Assembly: GCF_029223485.1 (NCBI RefSeq) | Contig: NZ_JARHTP010000001.1 | Location: forward strand, 794,768-858,767 | Length of the DNA: 64,000 bases | Direction of reading: 5' to 3' | Source of the DNA: Streptomyces coacervatus | GTDB taxonomy: Bacteria; Actinomycetota; Actinomycetes; Streptomycetales; Streptomycetaceae | In this document: piece by piece, positions 27,327 to 35,294 of the stretch | Layout: the number at the start of each line of letters is the position of its first letter | Numbering within the stretch: position 1 is the stretch's first letter | Position numbers and translations under genes: made by a program | Notes under the pieces: generated by a model | Databases searched by the model: none | Told to the model about the DNA's origin: nothing | The model's input: only the letters and a program-made list of their open reading frames with translations

Positions 27327-28022
27327 TCAGCCCTGTTCCTGCCGGTCGTCCATGCCGGCCATCAGGGCCTGGTGGCTGCGGCGGACGTGTTCGCGCATCA
27401 CGCGCTCCGCGCCGTCGCCGTCCTTGGCGAGGATCAGGTCGAGGACGCGGTGGTGCTCGTGGTCGGACTCGCTGAGCCGGCCCGGCTGGGCGAGTGATGT
27501 GCGCACCAGGCGCGCGTAGGCGAGCTGGTTCATGAGCGTGCGGTAGTGCGCATCGAGCTTGCTGTTGTCCGCTCCGGCGACGATCAGGTCGTGGAACTCG
27601 TGGACCAGCTTCGCGTACCGTTCGGCGTCGCCCGCGCGGACGGCCTCGTCGGCCTCGCGCATGTTCTCCGCCAGCCGCTCCACCTCGGGAACATTGCCCC
27701 GGAAGGCCAGCAGCCGGGCTGCCGCACCCTCCAGCAGCTCCTTCATCTGGAACAACTCGGTGATCTCGCGGCGCGACGGCACGGCGACGAAGGTGCCGAC
27801 CCGGGGCCGCACCTCCACCAGCCCCTCGATCTGCAGCTGCTTCAGCGCCTCGCGGATGGGGGTGCGGCTGACGCCGAACGTCTCCGACAACGCCATCTCG
27901 GACAGGCTGGAGCGCGGCGGCAGCTCGCCACTGATGATCATCTGCCGCAGCTCTTCGGCGACCCTGGCCTGCATGCTGGTCTGCTGCAACGGCTTCCGTG
28001 CCCGTCCCGTGGGTTCTTGCAT
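27327..28022 (-). CDS. GntR-family regulator, FadR/FCD subfamily
   Basis: A 231-residue regulator. The winged helix-turn-helix is at residues 15-80 (SEMALSETFGVSRTPIREAL, then QIEGLVEVRPRVGTFV), followed by an all-helical FCD effector domain with metal-binding His (HEFHDLIVAGADN, DHEHHRVLDLI). The ATG at 28022 is preferred over one at 28076 because third-position G+C drops sharply between them. It is divergent from the NCS1 permease across 291 bases, so it is the likely local repressor of the permease/glutamine-synthetase locus. Confidence 0.88.
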   Translation of the reverse strand: MQEPTGRARKPLQQTSMQARVAEELRQMIISGELPPRSSLSEMALSETFGVSRTPIREALKQLQIEGLVEVRPRVGTFVAVPSRREITELFQMKELLEGAAARLLAFRGNVPEVERLAENMREADEAVRAGDAERYAKLVHEFHDLIVAGADNSKLDAHYRTLMNQLAYARLVRTSLAQPGRLSESDHEHHRVLDLILAKDGDGAERVMREHVRRSHQALMAGMDDRQEQG

Positions 28023-28115
28023 GGTACGTGAACGTAATGCGCGCGCCCGTGTGACGTCAACTGCACCCTGTGCCATGGCAGTGAGGCTAGGAGACTGAGT
28101 GAGGGGCGTCAATGG

Positions 28116-28131
28116 GTAACGCCCCGGAAAC
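28116..28131 (+). promoter_or_regulatory. GlnR-box-like motif
   Basis: GTAAC-N6-GAAAC matches the two half-sites of the Streptomyces GlnR consensus (gTnAc-n6-GaAAc). It lies about 60 bases upstream of the TTGACA of the permease promoter, a usual place for GlnR activation. A second a-b pair downstream is not clear. Confidence 0.55.
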
Positions 28132-28192
28132 AAGTCTGACCTGTGAATTTGATCGCCGAGCCGGTAATCGCAAGGCTTTTTTGTGCGAGGTG

Positions 28193-28238
28193 TTGACAGC
28201 GCCTTACCCCCTCCCTACGGTCCTCTGCCATACAAGAG
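28193..28238 (+). promoter_or_regulatory. Promoter of the NCS1 permease with an overlapping inverted repeat
   Basis: TTGACA (28193-28198), a 17-base spacer and TACGGT (28216-28221) make a strong vegetative promoter. CTCT-N8-AGAG (28223-28238) lies across the expected start of transcription, where a GntR-type repressor would block initiation. The repeat arms are short, so the operator is a suggestion. Confidence 0.6.
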
Positions 28239-28313
28239 CTGATTGAGGACCCGCCTTCGGCATCTCGCACACGGCGCCGTTGCCGTGGTGACCCTCTCCC
28301 TCAGGAGCACGCC

Positions 28314-29741
28314 ATGACAGAAGGAACACCGGCACCGGTCTACGGCAGCGCGGTCACCAAGGTCGAGCCGTTCGGTGTCGACCACATCCCCGACAACGAG
28401 CGGCACGGCAGGCCGAGTTCGCAGTTCTTCGTGTGGTTCGCGGCCGGCCTCAACTTCCCGATCATCCTGCTCGGCTTCAGTGCGGCCTGGTTCGGGCTGA
28501 GCTTCTCCGCCGCCGTCACCGCCATCGTCATCGGCGCGGCGCTCGGCTCGCTGCTGATGGCCGTGATGTCCCGGATGGGTGTGCGGCTGGGGGTCCCGCA
28601 GCAGATCCAGGCCCGCGGCCCGCTCGGCTTCTTCGGCAACTTCCTGCCCGTGGCATACATCAACGTCTTCGCCGGCGTCGGCTGGGCGGCGGTCACCGTC
28701 ATCCTGGGCGGCAAGGCGTTCGCGGAGCTGACCCATCTGCCGTTCTGGCTGTGCGCAGGGGTGCTCACGGCGGCCGAGCTGGTGGTGTCGATCTACGGCT
28801 ACAACATGATCAACTACCTCCAGAAGGTGCTGACCTACGTCCTCACCCCGCTGTTCCTCCTCATCACCGTGGTCGCGGTGGTGCGCGGCGGCAGCCTCTT
28901 CCACGCCGACCCGAAGGCCTCCGGCTACATCGGCTCCACCGGCGGCTGGGTCACCTTCGGCGGCTGGTTCCTGTCCTTCCTGGTGGCGTGGGCGCCGTTC
29001 GCCTCGGACTACTCCCGCTATCTGCCGGACACCCCCGAGGTCGTCACCCGCACCGCCTGGTACACCGGCCTCGGCAACTTCGTCACCATCTGCTGGCTCG
29101 GCATCCTCGGCGTGGTCGTCGGCGGCAGCGCAAGCAGCTCCGACTCGATCACCGCCCTGCATGAACTGGCCGGCCCCTTCGCGATCCCCGCCCTGCTCGC
29201 CGTCGGCCTGTCCGCCCTCGCGCAGAACTTCCTCAACGTCTACGGCGGCGCCATCTCCGTCCAGACCCTGAAGATCCCGGTCAGCCGCTCCCAGGCGGTC
29301 ACCGTCATCTGTCTGCTCGCCTATGCGATCAGCCTGTGGGGCGAGTCGGGCACGGAGGCCAAGTTCAAGGTCTTCCTCAACCTCACGGCCTACTTCATCG
29401 CCCCCTTCGCCGCCGTCCTGCTGCTCGACTTCTATCTCGGCGGCCGCTCCGACCCGTCCCGCATCGCCGAGCTCTACGACCGGCGCCGGGTACTGGACTG
29501 GGGCTTCGTCGCCTGGGCGGGCGGGGTGGCCGCCTCAGTGCCGTTCTGGCAGTCCAGCTTCTACACAGGGCCGTTCTCGAAGGCGTACCCGGGCGCGGGC
29601 GACCTGAGCATGTTCGTCGCGGCCGGTGCGGGTGCGGTGCTGTACCTGCTGACGTACCGGCTCAAGCCCCTGTGGGTGCGGGGCCCTTCCGGGGGTCCGG
29701 GCGAGCTGACGTCCAGTGAGCCGTCCGCCATCGCCTCCTGA
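28314..29741 (+). CDS. NCS1-family permease (purine-cytosine permease type)
   Basis: A 475-residue transporter with about twelve hydrophobic spans. The family start (GVDHIPDNERHGRPSSQFFV) leads into the first helix, with GLNFPIILLGFSAAWFGL and the QIQARGPLGFFG loop typical of CodB/FcyB-type NCS1 symporters. Known members carry nucleobases, hydantoins, allantoin or thiamine precursors. Here the neighbours handle amine nitrogen, so an N-containing small molecule is likely. CAGGAG lies near the ATG at 28314. It faces the gntR gene divergently, and a strong terminator follows. Confidence 0.88.
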   Translation: MTEGTPAPVYGSAVTKVEPFGVDHIPDNERHGRPSSQFFVWFAAGLNFPIILLGFSAAWFGLSFSAAVTAIVIGAALGSLLMAVMSRMGVRLGVPQQIQARGPLGFFGNFLPVAYINVFAGVGWAAVTVILGGKAFAELTHLPFWLCAGVLTAAELVVSIYGYNMINYLQKVLTYVLTPLFLLITVVAVVRGGSLFHADPKASGYIGSTGGWVTFGGWFLSFLVAWAPFASDYSRYLPDTPEVVTRTAWYTGLGNFVTICWLGILGVVVGGSASSSDSITALHELAGPFAIPALLAVGLSALAQNFLNVYGGAISVQTLKIPVSRSQAVTVICLLAYAISLWGESGTEAKFKVFLNLTAYFIAPFAAVLLLDFYLGGRSDPSRIAELYDRRRVLDWGFVAWAGGVAASVPFWQSSFYTGPFSKAYPGAGDLSMFVAAGAGAVLYLLTYRLKPLWVRGPSGGPGELTSSEPSAIAS

Positions 29742-29750
29742 CAGCACGCC

Positions 29751-29789
29751 AGGGCCGGGTTCCGCCTCTTCGGGGCGGTACCCGGCCCT
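29751..29789 (+). terminator. Strong hairpin after the NCS1 permease
   Basis: A ten-base outer stem (29751-29760 with 29780-29789) and a five-base inner stem (CCGCC/GGCGG) are separated by a single T-T mismatch, around a seven-base loop. It starts ten bases after the permease stop, so part of transcription probably ends here before the glutamine-synthetase gene. Confidence 0.7.
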
Positions 29790-29838
29790 TCGGCTTACCG
29801 GGACCTTCCTTGGCGGAAATCCCCCCGTAACGCCAAGA

Positions 29839-29879
29839 GTGTCTACTCTTAGGCAACAGTGATTCATGGCAGTAGACAC
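29839..29879. promoter_or_regulatory. Operator-like inverted repeat before the type III glutamine synthetase
   Basis: GTGTCTACT (29839-29847) and AGTAGACAC (29871-29879) are perfect nine-base arms separated by 23 bases, ending 14 bases before the next ATG. The spacing puts the arms on similar faces of the helix. It could bind the XRE-cupin or GntR regulator of this locus, or fold in the leader RNA. Confidence 0.5.
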
Positions 29880-29893
29880 CCAAGGAGGGGTCC

Positions 29894-31207
29894 ATGGTGA
29901 CCGCCCCCGATCTCGCGGAGCGTGTCCGCGCCGACGGCATCGAGTTCGTGCTGGCCGTCTTCGTCGACCTGACCGGCAAGCCGTGCGCCAAGCTCGTCCC
30001 GGCTCAGGCCGTCGAGGAACTCTGTGACGAGGGCGTCGGGTTCGCCGGGTACGCGGCCGGTGCGCTCGGCCAGCAGCCCAGCGACCCGGACGTCATCGCC
30101 CGGCCGGACGTCTCGTCGTACACACCTGTCCCCTTCATCAAGCCCGGCCTCGCCCTCGTCCACTGCGACCCGTACGTGGAGGGCGAACCCTGGCCCTACG
30201 CCCCGCGTGTCATCCTCCGCAGGCTGCTGGAGCGGGCCGCGGCGCAGGGGCTGTCCCTGTCGGTGGGCGCCGAGGTCGAGTACTTCCTCGTCAACCGCGA
30301 CGAGCACGGGGTGCTCAGCGTCGCCGACGCCCGGGACACCGCCGCTCAGCCCTGTTACGACGCCCGCGGGCTGACCCGTATGTACGACCACCTCACCGCG
30401 GTCTCCAGCGCCATGAACTCCCTCGGCTGGGGCAACTACGCCAACGACCACGAGGACGGAAACGGCCAGTTCGAGCAGAACTTCAAGCACGCCGACGCCC
30501 TCACCACCGCCGACCGGGTCATCACCCTGCGGTATCTGGTGTCCGTACTGGCCGAACAGCGGGGCATGACCGCCACGTTCATGCCGAAGCCGTTCACCGA
30601 CCGCACCGGCACGGGCATGCACCTGCACATGTCGCTGTGGCGGGGCGAGGAGCCCACGTTCCCCGACGCCACGGACGAGCGCGGCCTCGGCCTCTCCGCG
30701 CTCGCCTACTCCTTCGTCGCCGGGATCGTCGAGCATGCGCGGGGGCTGCAGGCCGTCATCGCGCCGACGGTCAACTCCTACAAGCGCACGGGTGCGGTCT
30801 CCACCCGCTCCGGCGCGACCTGGTCACCGCGCCTGGCGGGCTACGGCGGCAACGACCGTACGCACTTCGTCCGTGTCCCCGACGGCAACCGCATCGAACT
30901 GCGCGGCGGAGACGGCGCCGCCAACCCCTACCTCGCCGCGGCCGCCGCCCTCGCCGCCGGCCTCGACGGCATCGAACGCGGCCTCGACCCGGGCGAGCCC
31001 GGCGCGGCCGGCAAGGGCCCGGAACTCCCGCCCACCCTGCTGCACGCCGTGGAGGCGCTGCAGGCCGACGACGTGATCAGCGGCGCCCTGGACGCGGCCG
31101 GTCCCGGTGTGAGCCGGTACTTCGCGGACCTCAAGCGCGAGGAGTTCTTCGACTGGCATGCCACGGTCGGGCCGTGGGAGCTGGACCGCTATCTGACCGC
31201 CTTCTGA
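29894..31207 (+). CDS. Type III glutamine-synthetase-like ligase (GlnT; gamma-glutamylmethylamide synthetase candidate)
   Basis: A 437-residue glutamine-synthetase-fold enzyme of the GlnT/GmaS type. Metal-binding Glu residues lie in VGAEVEYFLV near residue 125 and in GNGQFEQNF near 197. The ATP/glutamate-binding region is GTGMHLHMSLW near 240, and the Arg-rich latch region is around STRSGATWSPRLAGYGGNDRT. In methylotrophs this type joins glutamate and methylamine with ATP. In this position, directly before three glutamate-synthase-like subunits, it would make a gamma-glutamylamide. CAAGGAGG precedes the ATG. Ordinary glutamine synthesis is the main alternative. Confidence 0.85.
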   Translation: MVTAPDLAERVRADGIEFVLAVFVDLTGKPCAKLVPAQAVEELCDEGVGFAGYAAGALGQQPSDPDVIARPDVSSYTPVPFIKPGLALVHCDPYVEGEPWPYAPRVILRRLLERAAAQGLSLSVGAEVEYFLVNRDEHGVLSVADARDTAAQPCYDARGLTRMYDHLTAVSSAMNSLGWGNYANDHEDGNGQFEQNFKHADALTTADRVITLRYLVSVLAEQRGMTATFMPKPFTDRTGTGMHLHMSLWRGEEPTFPDATDERGLGLSALAYSFVAGIVEHARGLQAVIAPTVNSYKRTGAVSTRSGATWSPRLAGYGGNDRTHFVRVPDGNRIELRGGDGAANPYLAAAAALAAGLDGIERGLDPGEPGAAGKGPELPPTLLHAVEALQADDVISGALDAAGPGVSRYFADLKREEFFDWHATVGPWELDRYLTAF

Positions 31208-31240
31208 CCATCACCCGACCGCATTCCGAAGGGACTTGAG

Positions 31241-32107
31241 ATGTGCGGAATCGTGGGGCTGCATCTGCGTGAGCCCTCACTGGAACCACGGCTCGGTGAG
31301 CTGCTGAGCGCGATGCTCGGCCAGGTTGTGGAGCGCGGCCCGGACTCGGCCGGTGTCGCGGTCTACGGCGACCCTCGACTGTCCCCGCCGGGCCGCGAGG
31401 TCGTGTCGCTGCTCGGGGTCACGCCCGCCGAAGCCGAGGCCGCGCTGCCGGGCGCGGTCGCAGTCGCGGCCGACGCGACGACGGTCGTGCACGCGGGCAC
31501 CGGTCTTCTCACCGCGGTGGCCGATGCGCTGCCGCATGCCACCGTCATCGGCTCCGGCACCGACATGGCCGTACTCAAGGGCACCGGGAATCCGGTGGAG
31601 TTGGCGAAGTCCTTCGGGCTCGCGTCGGTCACCGGCTGGCAGGGCGTCGGCCACACCCGCATGGCCACCGAGTCAGCCGTCACCCCCGAGGGCGCCCACC
31701 CCTTCTCCGTCGGGCCCGGCCAGTGCCTCGTCCACAACGGCTCCTTCGCCAACCACGCCACCATCCGCCGTGAACTGCGCGCCCAGGGCGTGAAGTTCGA
31801 CAGCGAGAACGACTCCGAGGTGGGCGCCCGTTTCGTCGCGCACCAGCTGGCGCAGGGCGCCGACCTGGAGAAGGCGCTGCGGCTGCTGTGCGAACGCTTC
31901 GACGGCTTCTACACGCTGCTGGTGTCCACCGGCGACTCCTTCGCGGTCGTCCGCGACGCCATCGCCTGCAAGCCGGCGCTGGTCGCGGAGACGGCGGACT
32001 GGGTGGCGATGGCCTCCGAGTACCGGGCGCTGGACGTCCTGCCGGGCATCGAGAACGCCCGCATCTTCGAACCCGAGCCGGAAGAGGTGTACGTATGGCG
32101 ACGCTGA
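31241..32107 (+). CDS. Class II glutamine amidotransferase subunit (GlxB/MgsA-like)
   Basis: A 288-residue Ntn-hydrolase domain. The nucleophile is Cys2 in MCGIVGLH. HNGSFANH near residue 165 and NDSEVGARF near 188 are the glutamine-binding and oxyanion elements. It corresponds to the N-terminal amidotransferase part of glutamate synthase as a separate subunit, as in GlxB and in the A subunit of N-methylglutamate synthase. GAAGGGA precedes the ATG. The stop overlaps the next subunit by 13 bases, so the three subunits are translated together. Confidence 0.87.
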   Translation: MCGIVGLHLREPSLEPRLGELLSAMLGQVVERGPDSAGVAVYGDPRLSPPGREVVSLLGVTPAEAEAALPGAVAVAADATTVVHAGTGLLTAVADALPHATVIGSGTDMAVLKGTGNPVELAKSFGLASVTGWQGVGHTRMATESAVTPEGAHPFSVGPGQCLVHNGSFANHATIRRELRAQGVKFDSENDSEVGARFVAHQLAQGADLEKALRLLCERFDGFYTLLVSTGDSFAVVRDAIACKPALVAETADWVAMASEYRALDVLPGIENARIFEPEPEEVYVWRR

Positions 32108-32769
32108 TCGACCTGGCGCAGACGCCAGTACGGGATCTGAACCAGGCCCTGCATGCTCCGGAGGCCGGTTCCTGGAGGGTGCTGAATCCACGTGGTGCGC
32201 ATGCCGTCGCGTGTGGCATACGGGAGGATCTCGCCGTCGACATCGAAGGCCATGTCGGCTACTACTGCGCCGGGATGAACCAGCGCGCCACGGTCACCGT
32301 GCATGGCAACGCGGGCACAGGAGTCGCCGAGAACATGATGTCCGGCACGGTGCGGGTGCGCGGCAATGCGTCCCAGTCGGCCGGGGCCACCGCCCACGGG
32401 GGTCTTCTGGTCATCGACGGGGATGCGTCTGCGCGGTGCGGGATTTCCATGAAGGGCGTGGACATTGTTGTCGGCGGCAATGTCGGTCACATGAGCGCGT
32501 TCATGGGGCAGGCCGGGCGGTTGGTGGTGTGTGGTGACGCGGGGGATGCGTTGGGGGACTCGTTGTACGAGGCCCGGATTTACGTGCGCGGCACGGTGAA
32601 GTCGCTTGGCGCGGACTGCGTGGAGAAGGAGATGCGGGCCGAACACCTCGCGGAGGTGGCCGAGTTGCTGAAGGCCGCTGAGCGAGACGAGGACCCTACG
32701 GGGTTTCGGCGGTACGGCTCGGCCCGGGAGTTGTACCACTTCAAGGTCGACAACACGACGGCTTATTAG
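32095..32769 (+). CDS. GXGXG-domain glutamate-synthase-like subunit (GlxC/MgsB-like)
   Basis: A 224-residue beta-helix protein with the GXGXG repeat pattern seen at the C-terminus of glutamate synthase: successive turns such as GTGVAENMMSGTVRVRGNAS, then GGLLVIDGDASARCG, then VVGGNVGHMS. In separate-subunit enzymes this part bridges the amidotransferase and FMN domains and lines the ammonia or amine tunnel. Its ATG lies inside the end of the amidotransferase gene. Codon bias weakens toward the 3' end, next to a dispersed repeat. Confidence 0.85.
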   Translation: MATLIDLAQTPVRDLNQALHAPEAGSWRVLNPRGAHAVACGIREDLAVDIEGHVGYYCAGMNQRATVTVHGNAGTGVAENMMSGTVRVRGNASQSAGATAHGGLLVIDGDASARCGISMKGVDIVVGGNVGHMSAFMGQAGRLVVCGDAGDALGDSLYEARIYVRGTVKSLGADCVEKEMRAEHLAEVAELLKAAERDEDPTGFRRYGSARELYHFKVDNTTAY

Positions 32770-32791
32770 CTCCGCTGGGGGCTGTATTTGG

Positions 32792-32853
32792 CTGCGGGCT
32801 GGATGTGGCTGGTCGCGCAGTTCCCCGCGCCCCTAAAAGCAGGGGGCGCCCCA
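32792..32853. repeat. Dispersed intergenic repeat inside the glutamate-synthase-like operon
   Basis: The tract includes GGTCGCGCAGTTCCCCGCGC, then CCCTAAAAGCAGGGGGCGCC. It resembles a GC-rich intergenic repeat that I recall from many Streptomyces genomes. The GCGCCCCT/AGGGGGCGC arms can form an imperfect hairpin. It separates the GXGXG and FMN subunit genes, a gap of 108 bases in an otherwise overlapping operon. It is related to the copy at 10961. Confidence 0.6.
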
Positions 32854-32877
32854 CACCCGCTTGTTAGGAGCTGAACC

Positions 32878-34197
32878 TTGGAACCCGCATCCCACGGTCT
32901 GCGTGAGTCTGCGACCTTCGATCGAGCCACCATTCATGCCATCCAGCGTGCTGCCGAGACCGGTATCTACGACATTCGAGGCTGGGGCGCCAAGCGCCAA
33001 CTGCCGCACTTCGACGATCTGTTGCTGCTCGGTGCCTCCATGTCCCGTTATCCGCTGGAGGGTTACCGCGAGCGCTGTGACACCGACGTGGTCCTCGGTG
33101 CCCGGCACGCCAAGTATCCCTTGCACCTGAAGACACCCGTCACCATCGCCGGCATGAGTTTCGGCGCCCTCTCCGCCCAGGCCAAGGAGGCCCTCGGTCG
33201 TGGCGCCAGCGAGGTCGGTACGTCCACGACAACCGGTGACGGCGGTATGACGCCGGAGGAGCGCGGGCACTCCAAGCACCTCGTCTACCAGTACCTGCCG
33301 TCCCGGTACGGCATGAACCCCGACGATCTGCGGGCCGCCGACGCCATCGAGGTGGTTCTCGGCCAGGGCGCCAAGCCCGGCGGCGGAGGCATGCTGCTCG
33401 GGCAGAAGATCACCGAACGGGTTGCCGGAATGCGCACGCTGCCCATCGGCATCGACCAGCGCAGCGCCTGCCGCCACCCCGACTGGACCGGCCCCGACGA
33501 CCTCGCCATCAAGATCCTGGAGCTGCGTGAGATCACGGACTGGGAGAAGCCGATCTATGTGAAGGTCGGTGCGACCCGGACCTACTACGACGTGAAGCTG
33601 GCCGTGCACGCGGGCGCGGACGTCGTGGTCGTCGACGGCATGCAGGGCGGCACCGCCGCCACCCAGGACGTCTTCATCGAGCACGTCGGCATCCCCACTC
33701 TGGCCGCCCTGCCCCAAGCCGTGCGGGCCCTGCAGGAGCTGGGTGTGCACCGTGAGGTCCAGCTGGTCGTCTCCGGCGGCATCCGGGGCGGCGCCGACAT
33801 GGCCAAGGCCCTCGCGCTCGGCGCGGACGCCGTCGCCATCGGCACGGCCGCGCTGATCGCGCTCGGCGACAACCACCCCAAGTACGACGCCCAGTACCGC
33901 GAACTCGGCTCCGCGGCAGGCTACTTCGACGACTACCAGGACGGCCGCGACCCGGCCGGCATCTCCACCCAGGACGAGGAGCTCGCCGCCCGCCTCGACC
34001 CGGTGGAGGCCGGCCGCCGCCTCGCGAACTACCTGCGCGTGATGACCATGGAGGCCCAGACCCTCGCCCGCGCCTGCGGCAAGGCCCACCTCCTGCACCT
34101 CGAACCGGAGGACCTGGTTGCCCTTACCATCGAATCCGCCGCCATGGCCCGCGTCCCCCTCGCGGGTACCAACTGGATCCCCGGGGAGGGTCTGTGA
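32878..34197 (+). CDS. FMN-binding glutamate-synthase-like subunit (GlxD/MgsC-like)
   Basis: A 439-residue TIM-barrel flavoprotein. FMN and 2-oxoglutarate motifs are visible: MSFGALSAQAKEALGRGASE near residue 95, GQGAKPGGGGMLLGQKI near 162, VDGMQGGTAATQ near 252 and SGGIRGGADMAKALALGADA near 300. The start is a TTG with TTAGGAG seven bases upstream; no better start exists. The Cys cluster that holds the 3Fe-4S centre in classical glutamate synthase is not present at its expected place after the barrel. It ends by overlapping the oxidase gene (GTGA). Expected reaction: reductive transfer of the amide or alkylamine nitrogen to 2-oxoglutarate. Confidence 0.87.
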   Translation: MEPASHGLRESATFDRATIHAIQRAAETGIYDIRGWGAKRQLPHFDDLLLLGASMSRYPLEGYRERCDTDVVLGARHAKYPLHLKTPVTIAGMSFGALSAQAKEALGRGASEVGTSTTTGDGGMTPEERGHSKHLVYQYLPSRYGMNPDDLRAADAIEVVLGQGAKPGGGGMLLGQKITERVAGMRTLPIGIDQRSACRHPDWTGPDDLAIKILELREITDWEKPIYVKVGATRTYYDVKLAVHAGADVVVVDGMQGGTAATQDVFIEHVGIPTLAALPQAVRALQELGVHREVQLVVSGGIRGGADMAKALALGADAVAIGTAALIALGDNHPKYDAQYRELGSAAGYFDDYQDGRDPAGISTQDEELAARLDPVEAGRRLANYLRVMTMEAQTLARACGKAHLLHLEPEDLVALTIESAAMARVPLAGTNWIPGEGL

Positions 34198-35285
34198 TCG
34201 CCGTCGTAGGTGCCGGGCTGATGGGCGCGGCCACCGCCTGGCAACTGGCCCGGCGCGGCCACGACGTCACGCTCATCGAGGCGTACGACATCGGCCACGG
34301 GCACGGCAGCTCGCACGGCAGCTCACGGATCATCCGGCGGGCGTACGCCGACCCCTTCTACGTAGGACTGACCGGGCAGGCGTACGAGCAGTGGCGGGAA
34401 CTGCAGGACGATGCCTCAACTCCCTTGCTGCGTAAGACCGGTGGCCTCGACATGGGCGAGGGTCGGGACACGAAGGCGATCGCCGATCTCCTCGCCGCGG
34501 CCGGTGTGCCCCACGAACTCCTCGGCCCGGAAGAGGCCTCGGAGCGCTGGCCGTACATCCGCATCACGGGCCCGGTGCTGTACCACCCGGACGCGGGCGT
34601 CGTCGACGCCGACCAGACCGTCTCGGCCTGCGTACGGCGGGCGATCGAGCACGGCGCGGAGGCGATCATCGGCTCGCGCGTCACGGGCATCGACGTCCAG
34701 GGCACCCCCGAGAAGGTGCTGCTGCGCACCGACGACCGCCGCGAGATCCTCGCCGACACGGTGGTGATCGCAGCCGGCGCCTGGCTGCCCGAGCTCGAAC
34801 TGCCCTTCGCCCTACCGCAGTTGGAGGTGACCCAGCAGCAGGTCTTCCACTTCCGGCAGCGGGACCCCTCCGTCCAGTGGCCGACCCTGATCTGGGACGG
34901 CGACCTGCACCTGTACGGCCTGCCGTCGGGAAGCGACGGAGGCCCGCTGCCCGCGGTCAAGGTCGCCGAGCACGACCGCGGCACCCCCACCACCGCCCGC
35001 ACCCGCACCGGGGTGGTCGACCCGTCGTCGCGCACCCGCGTGAGCGGCTTCGTGCGCGACCGCCTCCCGGGCCTCGAACCCGACTCGGTGGCCGAGGCGA
35101 CCTGCCTCTACACCACCACCCCCGACGAGGATTTCGTCGTCGACCGGCACGGCCCGTTCGTCATCGCCTCGCCGTGCTCCGGCCACGGCGCGAAATTCGC
35201 CCCGCTCATCGGCGCGATGGCCGCCGACCTCGCCAGCGGCAGCGCCGAGCCCCACTCGCGCTTCCGCCTGGGGCGCTCGGCATAG
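34194..35285 (+). CDS. FAD-dependent amine oxidase, monomeric sarcosine oxidase/MTOX family
   Basis: A 363-residue flavoprotein. The dinucleotide motif is VVGAGLMGAATAWQL at residues 3-17. The covalent-FAD site of this family is present as SPCSGHGAKFAP near residue 327, where the Cys carries 8-alpha-S-cysteinyl FAD. Such oxidases oxidise secondary N-methyl amines (sarcosine, N-methyltryptophan) to the free amine, formaldehyde and hydrogen peroxide. GGGGAGGG precedes the GTG. Coupled to the N-methylglutamate-synthase-like subunits, its probable substrate is N-methylglutamate or a similar N-alkyl amino acid. Confidence 0.87.
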   Translation: MIAVVGAGLMGAATAWQLARRGHDVTLIEAYDIGHGHGSSHGSSRIIRRAYADPFYVGLTGQAYEQWRELQDDASTPLLRKTGGLDMGEGRDTKAIADLLAAAGVPHELLGPEEASERWPYIRITGPVLYHPDAGVVDADQTVSACVRRAIEHGAEAIIGSRVTGIDVQGTPEKVLLRTDDRREILADTVVIAAGAWLPELELPFALPQLEVTQQQVFHFRQRDPSVQWPTLIWDGDLHLYGLPSGSDGGPLPAVKVAEHDRGTPTTARTRTGVVDPSSRTRVSGFVRDRLPGLEPDSVAEATCLYTTTPDEDFVVDRHGPFVIASPCSGHGAKFAPLIGAMAADLASGSAEPHSRFRLGRSA

Positions 35286-35294
35286 GATGCGCCG

